A DNA stretch of 56,614 nucleotides from DATMQA01 sp035566895 (GTDB lineage Bacteria > Verrucomicrobiota > Verrucomicrobiia > Limisphaerales > UBA8199), in NCBI GenBank assembly GCA_035566895.1, contig DATMQA010000008.1, forward strand, positions 1-56,614, in the 5' to 3' direction. The notes under the pieces were generated by a model. It was not told the origin of the DNA, ran no database searches, and saw only the letters and a program-made list of their open reading frames with translations. Shown here piece after piece: positions 33,502 to 42,240 of this stretch. Position numbers and translations under genes: made by a program. How positions within the stretch are numbered: position 1 is the stretch's first letter; the number at the start of each line of letters is the position of its first letter.

Positions 33502-34905
33502 ATGAAAAGCGAAGTCACCCCCGCTGTAAGCAGCATGAGTCGTCGCCAATTTGTCACCACCACAACGCTAGGGGTCACGGCCTTGTCGGCCAGCCGGGTC
33601 TTCGGGGCCAACGAGCGCATTAACGTGGGCTTGGTTGGGTTCGGCCTGATTGGCCGGTTCCACCTGGCCGCCCTCAAGGCCCAACCGGATGTGCAGATAA
33701 CGGCCATCAGTGACGCGCACCAAGGGCGCCTGGAGCAAGGCGCGGAGATGGCGGGCAGCCATCCGGCGAAGTATCGCGATTTCCGCAAGCTGATAGCGGA
33801 CAAGAATGTGGATGCGGTCTATGTCGCCACGCCGGATCATTGGCACGCGCTCATGACCATGCTGGCGTGCGACGCCGGCAAAGATGTGTATGTGGAGAAG
33901 CCGCTCACGCTCTTTGTGCGGGAGGGCCGCTGGATGCTGGAGGTGGGCAAACGCACGAAGCGCGTGATCCAGGTCGGAACGCAGAATCGCTCCGGCCCGG
34001 CATTTCAGAAGGCGCGCGAACTGATCCGGCAAGGCCGCCTTGGGCAGATCGTATCGGCCTCCAATAACAACTCCCGCAACGTGATGCCGGGCTTTGGCAA
34101 TCCCCCCGATGGAACGCCGCCGCTGGATTTGGACTACGACATGTGGCTGGGCCCGGCGCCCAGGCGCCCTTATAACCCGAACCGTTCCATTTATCACTTC
34201 CGCTGGTTCTGGGACTACTCGGGCGGGCAGGCGACCAACCTGGGGCAGCACTCGCTGGACCTGGTCCACTGGATGCTTGGGGTGCGGGCGCCGAAATCCG
34301 TTTACAGCCTGGGCGGACGCTGGTTCCTCAAAGACAACTGCGAGGTTCCCGATACGCAGGATGTGATCATGGAGTATCCGGGATTCACTGTCACCTGCCA
34401 GTACCGAGAGGCGAGCGCCGGTCGGAGCGGCCTGGGCATGGGCGGGTTGACCTTGTACGGCACCTATGGTTACCTGCCGATTTCGCGACGCGGATTCGAG
34501 CTGAACCCCGATGCCAAGGTGAACCAGAATAACGTGGTGGCCGGCATCCTCGGGGTGAAAGGACATCCGGTCGGTGGTCCACAACTGGAACCCGAGGAAA
34601 CAGGGAAGTTTTGGACCGAGGCGGCAAAGGACGACAGCGGCGATGCGATCAAGGACTACTCGCGTCACGCGCGCAATTTCCTGGACTGCGTCAAATCGCG
34701 CGGTCAGCCGGTGTCCGACCTGGAGAGCGGGCACCAGGTGGTGACGGCCTGCCATCTGTCCAACCTCTCGCTCCGACTCGGGCGAAAGCTGGTGTGGGAC
34801 GCCGGGAAGGAGGAGGTGGCAGGGGACCGGGAGGCAAACGACATGCTGACGCGGCCGTACCGCACGCCATGGGACGCGGAGCTCAAGGCGTTGCGGGTGG
34901 CGTAA
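33502..34905 (+). CDS. Tat-exported Gfo/Idh/MocA-family oxidoreductase
   Basis: About 467 aa. The Tat-type signal SRRQFVTTTTLGVTALSASR precedes a Rossmann domain (INVGLVGFGLIGRFHLAALK, then AVYVATPDHWHALMTMLACD) and the conserved DVYVEKPLTL with the family's catalytic-loop Lys. The C-terminal alpha/beta domain contains WFWDYSGGQATNLGQHSLDL. This subtype is abundant in Planctomycetes and Verrucomicrobia and oxidises or epimerises sugars with a bound nicotinamide cofactor in the periplasm. The start at 33502 keeps a short n-region; 33535 is the alternative. First of three co-directional sugar-metabolism genes. Confidence 0.88.
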   Translation: MKSEVTPAVSSMSRRQFVTTTTLGVTALSASRVFGANERINVGLVGFGLIGRFHLAALKAQPDVQITAISDAHQGRLEQGAEMAGSHPAKYRDFRKLIADKNVDAVYVATPDHWHALMTMLACDAGKDVYVEKPLTLFVREGRWMLEVGKRTKRVIQVGTQNRSGPAFQKARELIRQGRLGQIVSASNNNSRNVMPGFGNPPDGTPPLDLDYDMWLGPAPRRPYNPNRSIYHFRWFWDYSGGQATNLGQHSLDLVHWMLGVRAPKSVYSLGGRWFLKDNCEVPDTQDVIMEYPGFTVTCQYREASAGRSGLGMGGLTLYGTYGYLPISRRGFELNPDAKVNQNNVVAGILGVKGHPVGGPQLEPEETGKFWTEAAKDDSGDAIKDYSRHARNFLDCVKSRGQPVSDLESGHQVVTACHLSNLSLRLGRKLVWDAGKEEVAGDREANDMLTRPYRTPWDAELKALRVA

Positions 34906-34997
34906 GCCGCAAGAATCCAATTCAACCGCAGAGGCGCGATGAACCCAGAGAAGACAAACGGAGCGGAATCTCTACATGCCCGCATAAATAAATCCGA

Positions 34998-36059
34998 ATG
35001 CTGACCCGCCGTAAATTTCTGGTCCGAGCCGCGGTCGCCGCGGTGGCACCGATAGGCGTGTCGTCCCGCGCCGCGGCGGGCGCCTCGAGGCGGTCGGACA
35101 TGGGGATTGTCACCTACACGTTTCTCCTTCACCAGAAGGCGAGCAAAGGGGCGGGGACGGGCCTGGATTACAACGAGCCCTTGGGTTACCTCGAGGCCTG
35201 CCATCGAGTGGGGGCCGGGGGAGTGCAGTTTCCTTTTGGGGAGCGGTCGGCGGATGATTGCGCAAAGTTTCGCCGCCAGGCCGAGCGGTTGGGGGTGCGC
35301 GTCGAAGCGATTGTCAGCCTGCCCAAGGACGAGACCGAGCTGGCCCGGTTTGAAAAGCAGGTCGTCTGTGCCGTTCAAAGCGGCGCGAGCGTGGCCCGCA
35401 CAACGATGCTATCCGGGCGACGCTACGAGGAATTCAAAACGCGGGCGGCGTTTGAAACGGCCTGCGCCCAAGGGCTGAAGTCGGTCCAATTGGCGGAGCC
35501 GATTGCGGCCCGGCACCACTTGCGGCTGGCCCTCGAGAATCACAAGGATCATTTGGTTAGCGAGAAGCTCGAGGTCCTGAAGCGGATCAGCAGCCAGTAC
35601 GTGGGGTTGTGCGTGGACGTATTGAACAACTTCGCCTTGTGCGAGGATTTGGTGGAAACGGTTCGGGCATTTGCGCCGTGGGCGTTGACGGTTCACTTCA
35701 AAGACCAGGCGATCAACGAATGCGAGGAAGGATTCTGGCTGGTGGATGCAGCTCTGGGTGAAGGTTTCCTGCCGCTGAAGAAAATGGTCCAGGTCTTGCG
35801 CCAAGCCAAACCGAACCTTCATTTCAACCTCGAGGTGATTACGCGCGATCCGATCAAGGTGCCCGTGCGGACGGAGGCGTATTGGGCCACATTTCCGGAC
35901 CGGCCACGCACGGAGGCCGAGCCGATGCTGCGGCTGGCGAAGGAAAAAGGGCGGCCTTTGCCGCTGGTGTCCAGCTTATCACCCGAGCAGCAACTCAGTT
36001 TGGAGCAAAGCAACATCGAAAAGAGTATTGCCTACGCGCGGGACGAATTGGGATTGTAG
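34998..36059 (+). CDS. Sugar phosphate isomerase/epimerase-like TIM barrel, Tat signal
   Basis: 353 aa. The Tat signal LTRRKFLVRAAVAAVAPIG ends near AAAGAS. The xylose-isomerase-like (AP_endonuc_2) barrel is marked by YTFLLHQKASKGAG, HHLRLALENHKDHLVSEK with the metal-binding Glu, LCVDVLNNFALCEDLVETV with Asp, and WALTVHFKDQAI with His. It follows the Gfo/Idh gene by 92 bp and precedes the SDR gene by 32 bp, suggesting a shared pathway for a sugar or cyclitol. Confidence 0.82.
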   Translation: MLTRRKFLVRAAVAAVAPIGVSSRAAAGASRRSDMGIVTYTFLLHQKASKGAGTGLDYNEPLGYLEACHRVGAGGVQFPFGERSADDCAKFRRQAERLGVRVEAIVSLPKDETELARFEKQVVCAVQSGASVARTTMLSGRRYEEFKTRAAFETACAQGLKSVQLAEPIAARHHLRLALENHKDHLVSEKLEVLKRISSQYVGLCVDVLNNFALCEDLVETVRAFAPWALTVHFKDQAINECEEGFWLVDAALGEGFLPLKKMVQVLRQAKPNLHFNLEVITRDPIKVPVRTEAYWATFPDRPRTEAEPMLRLAKEKGRPLPLVSSLSPEQQLSLEQSNIEKSIAYARDELGL

Positions 36060-36091
36060 CGGAACCATGAACCCTAAAATCACAGCCAGCT

Positions 36092-36871
36092 ATGAATCGA
36101 TATCAGCATACCCCTTTCGACCTCGCCGGCCGGGTCGCGCTGGTGACCGGCGGTGGCCGCGGCCTGGGCAAAGAAATGGCGCGCATCTTTGCGGCGGCCG
36201 GCGCGGATGTGTTGCTCTGTAGCCGCACTAAATCGCAATTGGAGGCAAGCGCCCAGGAACTTGCGGCCGAGAGCGGCCGGCGGATTGAATACCTGACGGC
36301 GGACATGGCGGTGCGGGCCGAAGCGGTGCGCCTGGCGCAGGCGGCCCTCGAGCGCATGGGCCGGATCGATATCCTGGTGAGCAATGCCGGGCACAACGTT
36401 CCGCAACCCGTGGACCAGGTGCGCGACGAGGACTGGGACCGTCTCTTTGAGTTGAATGTCCACAGCGGCATGGCTCTCACGCGCTCCCTCGCTCCAGGCA
36501 TGATGGAGCGGCGCTGGGGACGAGTGATTTATATCTCCTCCGTGATGGCTTTCGGCAGCACGCCGGAGCGTCCCGCCTACTCCGCGTCCAAGGCGGCTCT
36601 GCTCGGTATGGTTAAAGCCAATGCTCTCCGGCTGGGACCGTACGGCATCACCGTCAATTGCCTCGCTCCCGGACCTTTTGCCACGGAAATGCCCATGAAG
36701 ATTTTGACCGCGGAACAGAAAGCGGTGTTCGGCGAGCGCTCCGCGGTCAAGCGCTGGGGTGAGCCGCGCGAACTGGCGCCCGCCGCCCTGCTACTGGCCA
36801 GCGAAGCCGGTAGCTACATCACCGGCAGCGTGGTGGTGGTAGATGGCGGCACGACCGCGCGTATGTTCTGA
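36092..36871 (+). CDS. Short-chain dehydrogenase/reductase (SDR)
   Basis: 259 aa, cytoplasmic. Cofactor loop TGGGRGLGKEMA (residues 19-30), LVSNAGHN near 95-102, and the catalytic S150, Y163 and K167 (YSASK). The C-terminus ASEAGSYITGSVVVVDGGTT is typical of gluconate-5-dehydrogenase/FabG-like members. With the two upstream genes it probably interconverts a keto- and hydroxy-sugar. The exact substrate is unknown. Confidence 0.88.
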   Translation: MNRYQHTPFDLAGRVALVTGGGRGLGKEMARIFAAAGADVLLCSRTKSQLEASAQELAAESGRRIEYLTADMAVRAEAVRLAQAALERMGRIDILVSNAGHNVPQPVDQVRDEDWDRLFELNVHSGMALTRSLAPGMMERRWGRVIYISSVMAFGSTPERPAYSASKAALLGMVKANALRLGPYGITVNCLAPGPFATEMPMKILTAEQKAVFGERSAVKRWGEPRELAPAALLLASEAGSYITGSVVVVDGGTTARMF

Positions 36872-36952
36872 TTCCCTTTGTGTAAAAACAAAGGCTCCGC
36901 CCGAACAACGACGCCGTGATGGTATGAACGATAGGCGCTCCAAAGGGTCCCG

Positions 36953-37280
36953 GGCGGCCCCGGAAATCTGGGCCAATGCCTGGCGCGAGGCGAATGGCAA
37001 TAAGCCACCGCCGACGGCCGACTGGCAGCGCATTCTGCAGGGAAATGACTGCTGCGTCCCGCTGGTTTGGAAGAAGGAGTCCACCCTTCTCGATTACAGC
37101 CGCGGCGGCTACGAACGCAAAACGTGGAACCTCCCCGTGGATTGGAGGAGCGTGAAGACCGTCAAGCTCACTAACGTCGCTGTCGAGAGCGTTACGTCGG
37201 CGGGAACCGCTGAGATCAAAGAGGGCGTGTTGGCCCTGGCGCTGGCCGCAGGGCAGGCGGTGATGATCACGCCGCAGTGA
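36953..37280 (+). pseudogene. Glycosidase 3'-end copy C
   Basis: About 109 codons of the GH101-like C-terminus, starting abruptly at GGCGGCCCC (equivalent to 28312 in the intact gene) and reading to the stop, with similarity for some 70 bp after it. By eye about 90% identical to the intact gene's end. No signal peptide, no catalytic barrel and no proper start: a truncated copy. It lies immediately before the accessory gene set at 37.4-43.5 kb. Confidence 0.88.
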
Positions 37281-37373
37281 GGTTTGGCTAGCTGCGGCTC
37301 CAGGCCAGCCCGATGTGCATCAGCGGTTTGGCGCTCGATGCGGTGCCCCCTTTTGTTTGAAGTCTCTCACGTA

Positions 37374-38318
37374 TCAACGTCCCAAAGCCCGCAGTTTGGG
37401 GGCAATGTGACATTCATACACCTCGTTGGCGAATATGCCATTTAGTTTGAGTGACGTTATCTCTTCGAGCCGACAATCTGAAGCGGCAATCGCGCATGGA
37501 ACGTATCTTAGCCTGAGATCCCCACGACTTATGAGATTCGCCGGGAACACCCGAAAAAAGTCACGGAGACGTGGATTGTAGAAGTACATGATCTCTTCAT
37601 CTGGAATGCCTCGCTCGCGAGCGTCCCGGATGAGTGGTGGAGAACATATCTCGGAAGAGACTGGAATTATTGGGTTCAAAATTTCTTCAAGTATTGTTCC
37701 GGGGATGGTTGAGAAGTGTGGACCGCCGTATTCCTGCTGTTTGATTGTGACGTCCACGATATCGAATGGAGGTGCAGATACCCATTTATGGCCATATTCA
37801 CCGCCTCGGCCCCTGTCGACATCTATCGGCCAGAATGTAAATCGCTTCGCGCGCAGCGCGGGTGGAAACTCTATAGTGACAGCACCCTTCACGGCATAAT
37901 TCCATATTCCTTCTTTGTCCAACATCCGCGAAAATGCCATCGAGCAATCGATGCATGCACCTAAACGACCATCCTTAACCAGCAAATTGTGAAGTTCTTC
38001 GGCCGCTGCGATTACTGCCGCACGCGCTTTCGCCAGGTACTCCAGATCATATGTTTGCGACCGAACAAATTTCGCATAGTGGTTCAGAAAATCGGCGTTC
38101 ACGCGTTCTTGATTCATGAACTGCGAGTGGTCGTAAAACCCCGGGTTATCTGTGGGTATCCCGATGGCCTCAAAATCGCGGCGAATTTGTTCAAAAGAAT
38201 CCGAGTAATGCATATGAGTTACGCGGGCCTTCGTGGCAATGCCGAGTGAGATGGCCGCCCCAGCAAGCGTCTCGGCCGGAATGACGACTCGGCCTGCGTT
38301 AAGGTTCGATTGTTTCAA
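37374..38318 (-). CDS. Transglutaminase-like (Cys-His-Asp) protein
   Basis: 314 aa, cytoplasmic. A papain/transglutaminase-type triad is visible: Cys122 or Cys125 in GACIDCSMAFSRML, His177 in YGHKWVSAPP and Asp189 in FDIVDVTI. The order and spacing fit the transglutaminase-core fold, which includes proteases, peptide N-glycanases and acyltransferases. The N-terminal helices (FEQIRRDFEAIG) and C-terminal 100 residues match nothing I know. It lies 133 bp downstream of the metallo-beta-lactamase gene on the same strand, so it may be the last gene of that operon. Specific activity unknown. Confidence 0.6.
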   Translation of the reverse strand: MKQSNLNAGRVVIPAETLAGAAISLGIATKARVTHMHYSDSFEQIRRDFEAIGIPTDNPGFYDHSQFMNQERVNADFLNHYAKFVRSQTYDLEYLAKARAAVIAAAEELHNLLVKDGRLGACIDCSMAFSRMLDKEGIWNYAVKGAVTIEFPPALRAKRFTFWPIDVDRGRGGEYGHKWVSAPPFDIVDVTIKQQEYGGPHFSTIPGTILEEILNPIIPVSSEICSPPLIRDARERGIPDEEIMYFYNPRLRDFFRVFPANLISRGDLRLRYVPCAIAASDCRLEEITSLKLNGIFANEVYECHIAPKLRALGR

Positions 38319-38451
38319 TAGCCTACGCCCTCCGTCGCAAATAGGGCAGACCTATAAGAAAATCGCTTTTGCGCCCCGATGATACATTTCGCGGCTTTGT
38401 AATATGCGCTAAGATTTTGCGCCGGGCATGTTTTCATCGCACAGACGAGTT

Positions 38452-39471
38452 TTACCTCAAACGGCGACGGAGCGTTTTGCTCCGAAGCGGCCCCGCCTTC
38501 TGCACTCGCCACCGTCTTGACGCTTGGGCAGCCGTGTACGGGGCTAACCTGACCTCACCTTCCTCAAGTACCATTCGTATATGGCCATCTCGCCACCATT
38601 TTGCGGCTTTCGCGTTGACACGGTGCAGGCACCAGGGGCCTTGGGAACTCTCCTGAACTTCCTTCAAAAGCCGTGCCGGAAGCTGGGTGCAGAGCAGCTT
38701 AGCCTTGGGGAGAGTTTTGAGGATCGCAGCGACGACGTCTTCTCGTGGCAGGTCGAAGCGGGTGCGGTGAATGGAGAAGACCACCAACCCCGGATTCACC
38801 CGAGAACAAAGTCGCTCGGCAAAGCGGCCAGCGTCGGCTGCTCCCGGCGCCCCACCATGGTGTGGATAGACGAGTACGTGGGCGAGGGGGCTGATCTTCT
38901 CGTCCGCCCAAAAGTCGAGACATTCCATCCCGACATCGCCGCCGAGCAAGGCCACAGGCTTGCCCTTGTGGGAAAGCCGAATGGCGGCACTTAATGAGTT
39001 GGAGGTGCTAACCCTCCCGCTCAGAGCTCGCCCACCCACGCCGGTCAACATAGCCTCTGGAGGCGGATATAACACTTCGATTCGAACCTCGCCGCAATCA
39101 AGCGTGCCTGTCAGGGTAGTATTCAACTGCGAATGTGCCTCAGTCTTGCGGTGTCTGCGGGCTGTGAGGATTGCCAGCGCCAACTGTTGCTGTGTGTCAG
39201 TATTCTTGGTGGGGTCGCTATTGAAGAATACCCGGACGATTCGAATGTCCGCCGCGAGAAGCAATGTGGACGCGTTCGCGATATGGTCTTCGTCAGCGTG
39301 CGAGAGGAGCAGCGATTTGATTTCGCGAATTCCATTTTCACGCAGGAATTCAAGCAACCTTGGTCCTTTGCCGGCATCAAAGACAACGATGCCATCCTTG
39401 TCACGGAGGACAGCAGCACTGCCATGGCCGACATCAACGACCACCAAATTGGGCGCGGACAGCTTTAACAT
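38452..39471 (-). CDS. ComEC/Rec2-type metallo-beta-lactamase-fold hydrolase
   Basis: About 339 aa from MLKLSAPNLVVVDVGHG; an ATG 21 nt upstream is also possible. The metal motif HADEDH (SLLLSHADEDHIANAS) is followed by TSNSLSAAIRLSHKGKPVAL, LGGDVG and YPHHGG, the order of the ComEC C-terminal nuclease-like domain. There is no signal peptide or channel domain, so it is a free cytoplasmic hydrolase, plausibly a nuclease or phosphodiesterase. The start overlaps the receiver-protein gene by 38 bp, implying coupled expression. Confidence 0.8.
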   Translation of the reverse strand: MLKLSAPNLVVVDVGHGSAAVLRDKDGIVVFDAGKGPRLLEFLRENGIREIKSLLLSHADEDHIANASTLLLAADIRIVRVFFNSDPTKNTDTQQQLALAILTARRHRKTEAHSQLNTTLTGTLDCGEVRIEVLYPPPEAMLTGVGGRALSGRVSTSNSLSAAIRLSHKGKPVALLGGDVGMECLDFWADEKISPLAHVLVYPHHGGAPGAADAGRFAERLCSRVNPGLVVFSIHRTRFDLPREDVVAAILKTLPKAKLLCTQLPARLLKEVQESSQGPWCLHRVNAKAAKWWRDGHIRMVLEEGEVRLAPYTAAQASRRWRVQKAGPLRSKTLRRRLR

Positions 39472-40141
39472 CGTCAGGGTGGGGGATTTCAAAATCCTCG
39501 AAAAACAAATCGTCCGGTGATTCAGCGGCCGTATTCACGGTGGCCAGTAGAAATTCACCAATATCGACGTGTTGACGCAATCTTAGGGGCATCATCGAGA
39601 GTGGAAAACCGACCTGTTCGCGTGGATTCCATTGGGTGATTACTACCTTCACAACCTTCTCATTGGCCTTTGGCACTACGTCTTTCACTGTCAGAACAAC
39701 GCGACACCCGCGCCTCTCTATTGGAACAACGTAATTCACGACTTCCCTTCGACACGCTTCACAAGCCTCTTGAAGGACAAACGGAGAAAGCGCGCTACTG
39801 GCTACGAGGCGCGGAATCCAGCGCCGCCACGGCCGAATTGACGTATCTACATCGCTGCGTTGGTAACGGGTGGTCAGAACTGATGGCAAATGGGCTTGAT
39901 TCAATCTCGCAACAGCTTCTGCACCATCAAATCGAGCATAATGGCCTTCGCTCAATCGATGATCACAAAGAGCAAACTGGGCTTTGGCGGTTTTGGCAGC
40001 CTCCAGTAACTGCGGCACACCTCTCACAGGACCCAAGACCGGTTTCACCTGGAATCCGGCCGCACGCGCGAGCAACTCGTAACTATTTCGGCTCTCGCGA
40101 TCATCGTCCACAATCAGAATAGTTGCTTGCGATTTGGGCAT
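39434..40141 (-). CDS. Receiver-domain protein with unknown C-terminal domain
   Basis: 235 aa from MPKSQATILIVDDDRES; the frame extends further but there it overlaps the kinase gene. The REC domain has acidic residues D12-D14, phospho-acceptor D60 (QFALCDHRLSEG) and switch Thr at 90/91 (SVLTTRY). The usual Lys is replaced by Arg (WIPRLVA), which may slow dephosphorylation. Residues 130-215 form an unrecognised beta-rich domain (VVNYVVPIERRG, VVLTVKDVVPKANEKVVKVV), and the end is acidic (DDLFFEDFEIP). It starts 11 nt after the kinase stop and overlaps the hydrolase gene, so it probably relays a phosphate signal from one to the other. Confidence 0.75.
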   Translation of the reverse strand: MPKSQATILIVDDDRESRNSYELLARAAGFQVKPVLGPVRGVPQLLEAAKTAKAQFALCDHRLSEGHYARFDGAEAVARLNQAHLPSVLTTRYQRSDVDTSIRPWRRWIPRLVASSALSPFVLQEACEACRREVVNYVVPIERRGCRVVLTVKDVVPKANEKVVKVVITQWNPREQVGFPLSMMPLRLRQHVDIGEFLLATVNTAAESPDDLFFEDFEIPHPDDVKAVRAQFGGR

Positions 40142-40152
40142 ATCAACAAAGC

Positions 40153-42240
40153 TCAATCCTTCGCAGGAAACTCTAAATTGAACTGCGCGCCGCCCAGTGC
40201 TCCTGTTGCCTCGGCGGAGATGGTTCCGCCCAAGTCGGCAACAGCATCGCGGACGATGGTCAACCCTAACCCCGTTCCTTCCTCTGTTGTCGTCTTGCCA
40301 GGAAGCCAAATATCTTCCACAGAAATGCCTATTATTCCCGGGCCGTTGTCCTCAAACGTTACAAAAAGTCGAGCCCCTGCGCGCCGAGTTCGAAACAAGA
40401 TGCGGCGGATACTGTTCGGATTGTCGGGCGTATCCGTCCCGGTTGTACTTTGCCGCGCAAAAGCCCGTAAGCTGTTGTTAATGAGGTTCGTAAAGATCGA
40501 TTCGTAAGAGGCCCGGCTACCCCACACGATTGCCGGCTCATTGGTCAGATCGTAATCGACCTTGACCTGCCTAAGGCTAAGATATGGTTGCAGCAATTCC
40601 ATAATCTCACGGATCAAATCGTGAAGCGGCTGCTTGCCACGGCGGCGCTTCTCGTGCTGAAGTAGTTTCAAAGTCACTTCGCCAAAGGCAAGGAGGGCCC
40701 CCGCGGAACCTCGGACCTGCGTCACGGCTTCCCGGCTCATCTCCGGAAAGGAGGGTTTCTTGGGATCCCCGAGCAGGTAATCCAACGTCGAGGCAGCCCG
40801 AAGTATGATGCTTAGAGGTTGGTTGGACTGATGCGCAAAGGCGGCAGCGGTTGTACCGACAGTGCCAAGAGTGTGATATAGCTGCCTTTCGTCTACCAAC
40901 CAGGCCAATTCTGCTTCGTGAGCCGCTTTTTGTGCTGCGACAGCTTGCTCTATGGGCTTTCGGACCGGGTCGGGCAGTTTCTGTAATTCCTGCTGCAGCT
41001 TACGTTCGGCATCTGTCTTTTTCTTCTCTGCCTCGATGCGCTCTGCTCGTTTTCTCTGCTCTCGTTGTTTAAGCCGCTGATCGGCCATCCACTCAAGAAC
41101 ATCGCTCGCGAACCGCCACATCTCGCGGTAGGCATCGTTATCAACAAAGCCTTGCCGATCGGTTTTTTGCTGGAACAACCCCTTCGGATCTTCGAGGCAT
41201 ATCCGGCCGATGGAGTTGTTGGTGCTCGGTCGAACTTCGGGACTGCGAACGCGCCGCAGGTTCATATCAAGCCAGTCGTTGCCCGAATCCCCATAAGGCG
41301 CAGCCCGAATGCCCCGATGATAGACGTGAACCCCACCGAATTCTCCAAGCCATTTTCTCAACTCAGTGATCCCCACATTGCGGGTGGAGAACCGTTTTCC
41401 GTCCAAGGCGAATTCCCACAACTCAAAAGTCACTGGCGGAGTCCGGTAAGGTGAGTGCTGCTCATCGTCGGCAAGTTTTCGATGGGGGACATGAAAAAGG
41501 ACATGGCCCGCAGCATTCGTCACTTCGGCGCTTCCGTGACCAGCCGAGTCCACTTTGGCACGCACGTGATAATCGCAATCCGAAAAGTATCCCTTGCCGG
41601 CGCGCTGAACGACCTCGGCAAATTCCTTCGTTTCCAGGGTCGGCTGGAAGCCGATCTTCTCCCCGAATGGGTCGGCCAACAAAACCATGGCGCGAGCGAG
41701 TCGCCGAACATCATCTGGGCGCCAGGCAAACGTGACATGCTCAATAACAATTTCAGTGCCTTTGCCTGCTCCTCGCGTGCGTTTGCGCTCGGTCACCTCC
41801 AATTCAATCTGCTCAACCAACTGCGCACGATCGAATTTGTCCCAATCGATCTGAAGACAATACTCAATATTTGGTTTCGCTTTGGGTCGCGTGACTAGGC
41901 TAGCCCCTCTTCCGAGCCGCAGCGCACCCAATCGGCCAAGTCCCTTGCTCCCCACAAACAGCCGTCCGCCGGGGCTCCGCTTAGTAATTGATTTTTCTGA
42001 CTCCCCCACAACCAACCATCCGTCGCGAATCTGTTCAGGAAGCATTCCGTCGCCGTCATCTACAACTCGGATCGTTCCGCCTGGGAGATGGGCCTCCTCC
42101 AGAAAGACGTGACAACTCAACGCGTCTGCGTCATAAGCATTCTTTACTAATTCCAGAATGCCCTGGTCGGGATTCGGGTTTAATTCCTCTCCGAGCAACC
42201 GGAGAACGGCCGTCGAAAAACGAAGCCGCTCTGCGCTCAT
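40153..42240 (-). CDS. Double-GHKL ATPase / histidine kinase
   Basis: 695 aa from MSAERLRFSTAV. The N-terminal GHKL ATPase (HATPase_c_3, MutL/Hsp90/MORC-like) shows the N-box ELVKNAYDADA, DDGDGM and SKGLGRLGALRLG. A beta-rich transducer region follows, then a Lys/Glu-rich coiled coil (about 385-435). The histidine-kinase half has a DHp helix with candidate phospho-His in AAFAHQSNQPLSIILRA, N-box IFTNLINNSLRAF, FEDNGPGI and GTGLGLTIVRD. Having both an MutL-like clamp and a kinase in one chain suggests that nucleic-acid or protein binding gates phosphotransfer. The start overlaps the methylase stop (ATGA). The receiver gene is 11 nt downstream. Confidence 0.82.
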   Translation of the reverse strand: MSAERLRFSTAVLRLLGEELNPNPDQGILELVKNAYDADALSCHVFLEEAHLPGGTIRVVDDGDGMLPEQIRDGWLVVGESEKSITKRSPGGRLFVGSKGLGRLGALRLGRGASLVTRPKAKPNIEYCLQIDWDKFDRAQLVEQIELEVTERKRTRGAGKGTEIVIEHVTFAWRPDDVRRLARAMVLLADPFGEKIGFQPTLETKEFAEVVQRAGKGYFSDCDYHVRAKVDSAGHGSAEVTNAAGHVLFHVPHRKLADDEQHSPYRTPPVTFELWEFALDGKRFSTRNVGITELRKWLGEFGGVHVYHRGIRAAPYGDSGNDWLDMNLRRVRSPEVRPSTNNSIGRICLEDPKGLFQQKTDRQGFVDNDAYREMWRFASDVLEWMADQRLKQREQRKRAERIEAEKKKTDAERKLQQELQKLPDPVRKPIEQAVAAQKAAHEAELAWLVDERQLYHTLGTVGTTAAAFAHQSNQPLSIILRAASTLDYLLGDPKKPSFPEMSREAVTQVRGSAGALLAFGEVTLKLLQHEKRRRGKQPLHDLIREIMELLQPYLSLRQVKVDYDLTNEPAIVWGSRASYESIFTNLINNSLRAFARQSTTGTDTPDNPNSIRRILFRTRRAGARLFVTFEDNGPGIIGISVEDIWLPGKTTTEEGTGLGLTIVRDAVADLGGTISAEATGALGGAQFNLEFPAKD

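Noticed and set aside
33568..34920. A 450-codon minus-strand ORF opposite the Gfo/Idh gene
   Set aside because: Shadow of a GC-rich gene. The plus strand has clear Rossmann and Tat motifs.
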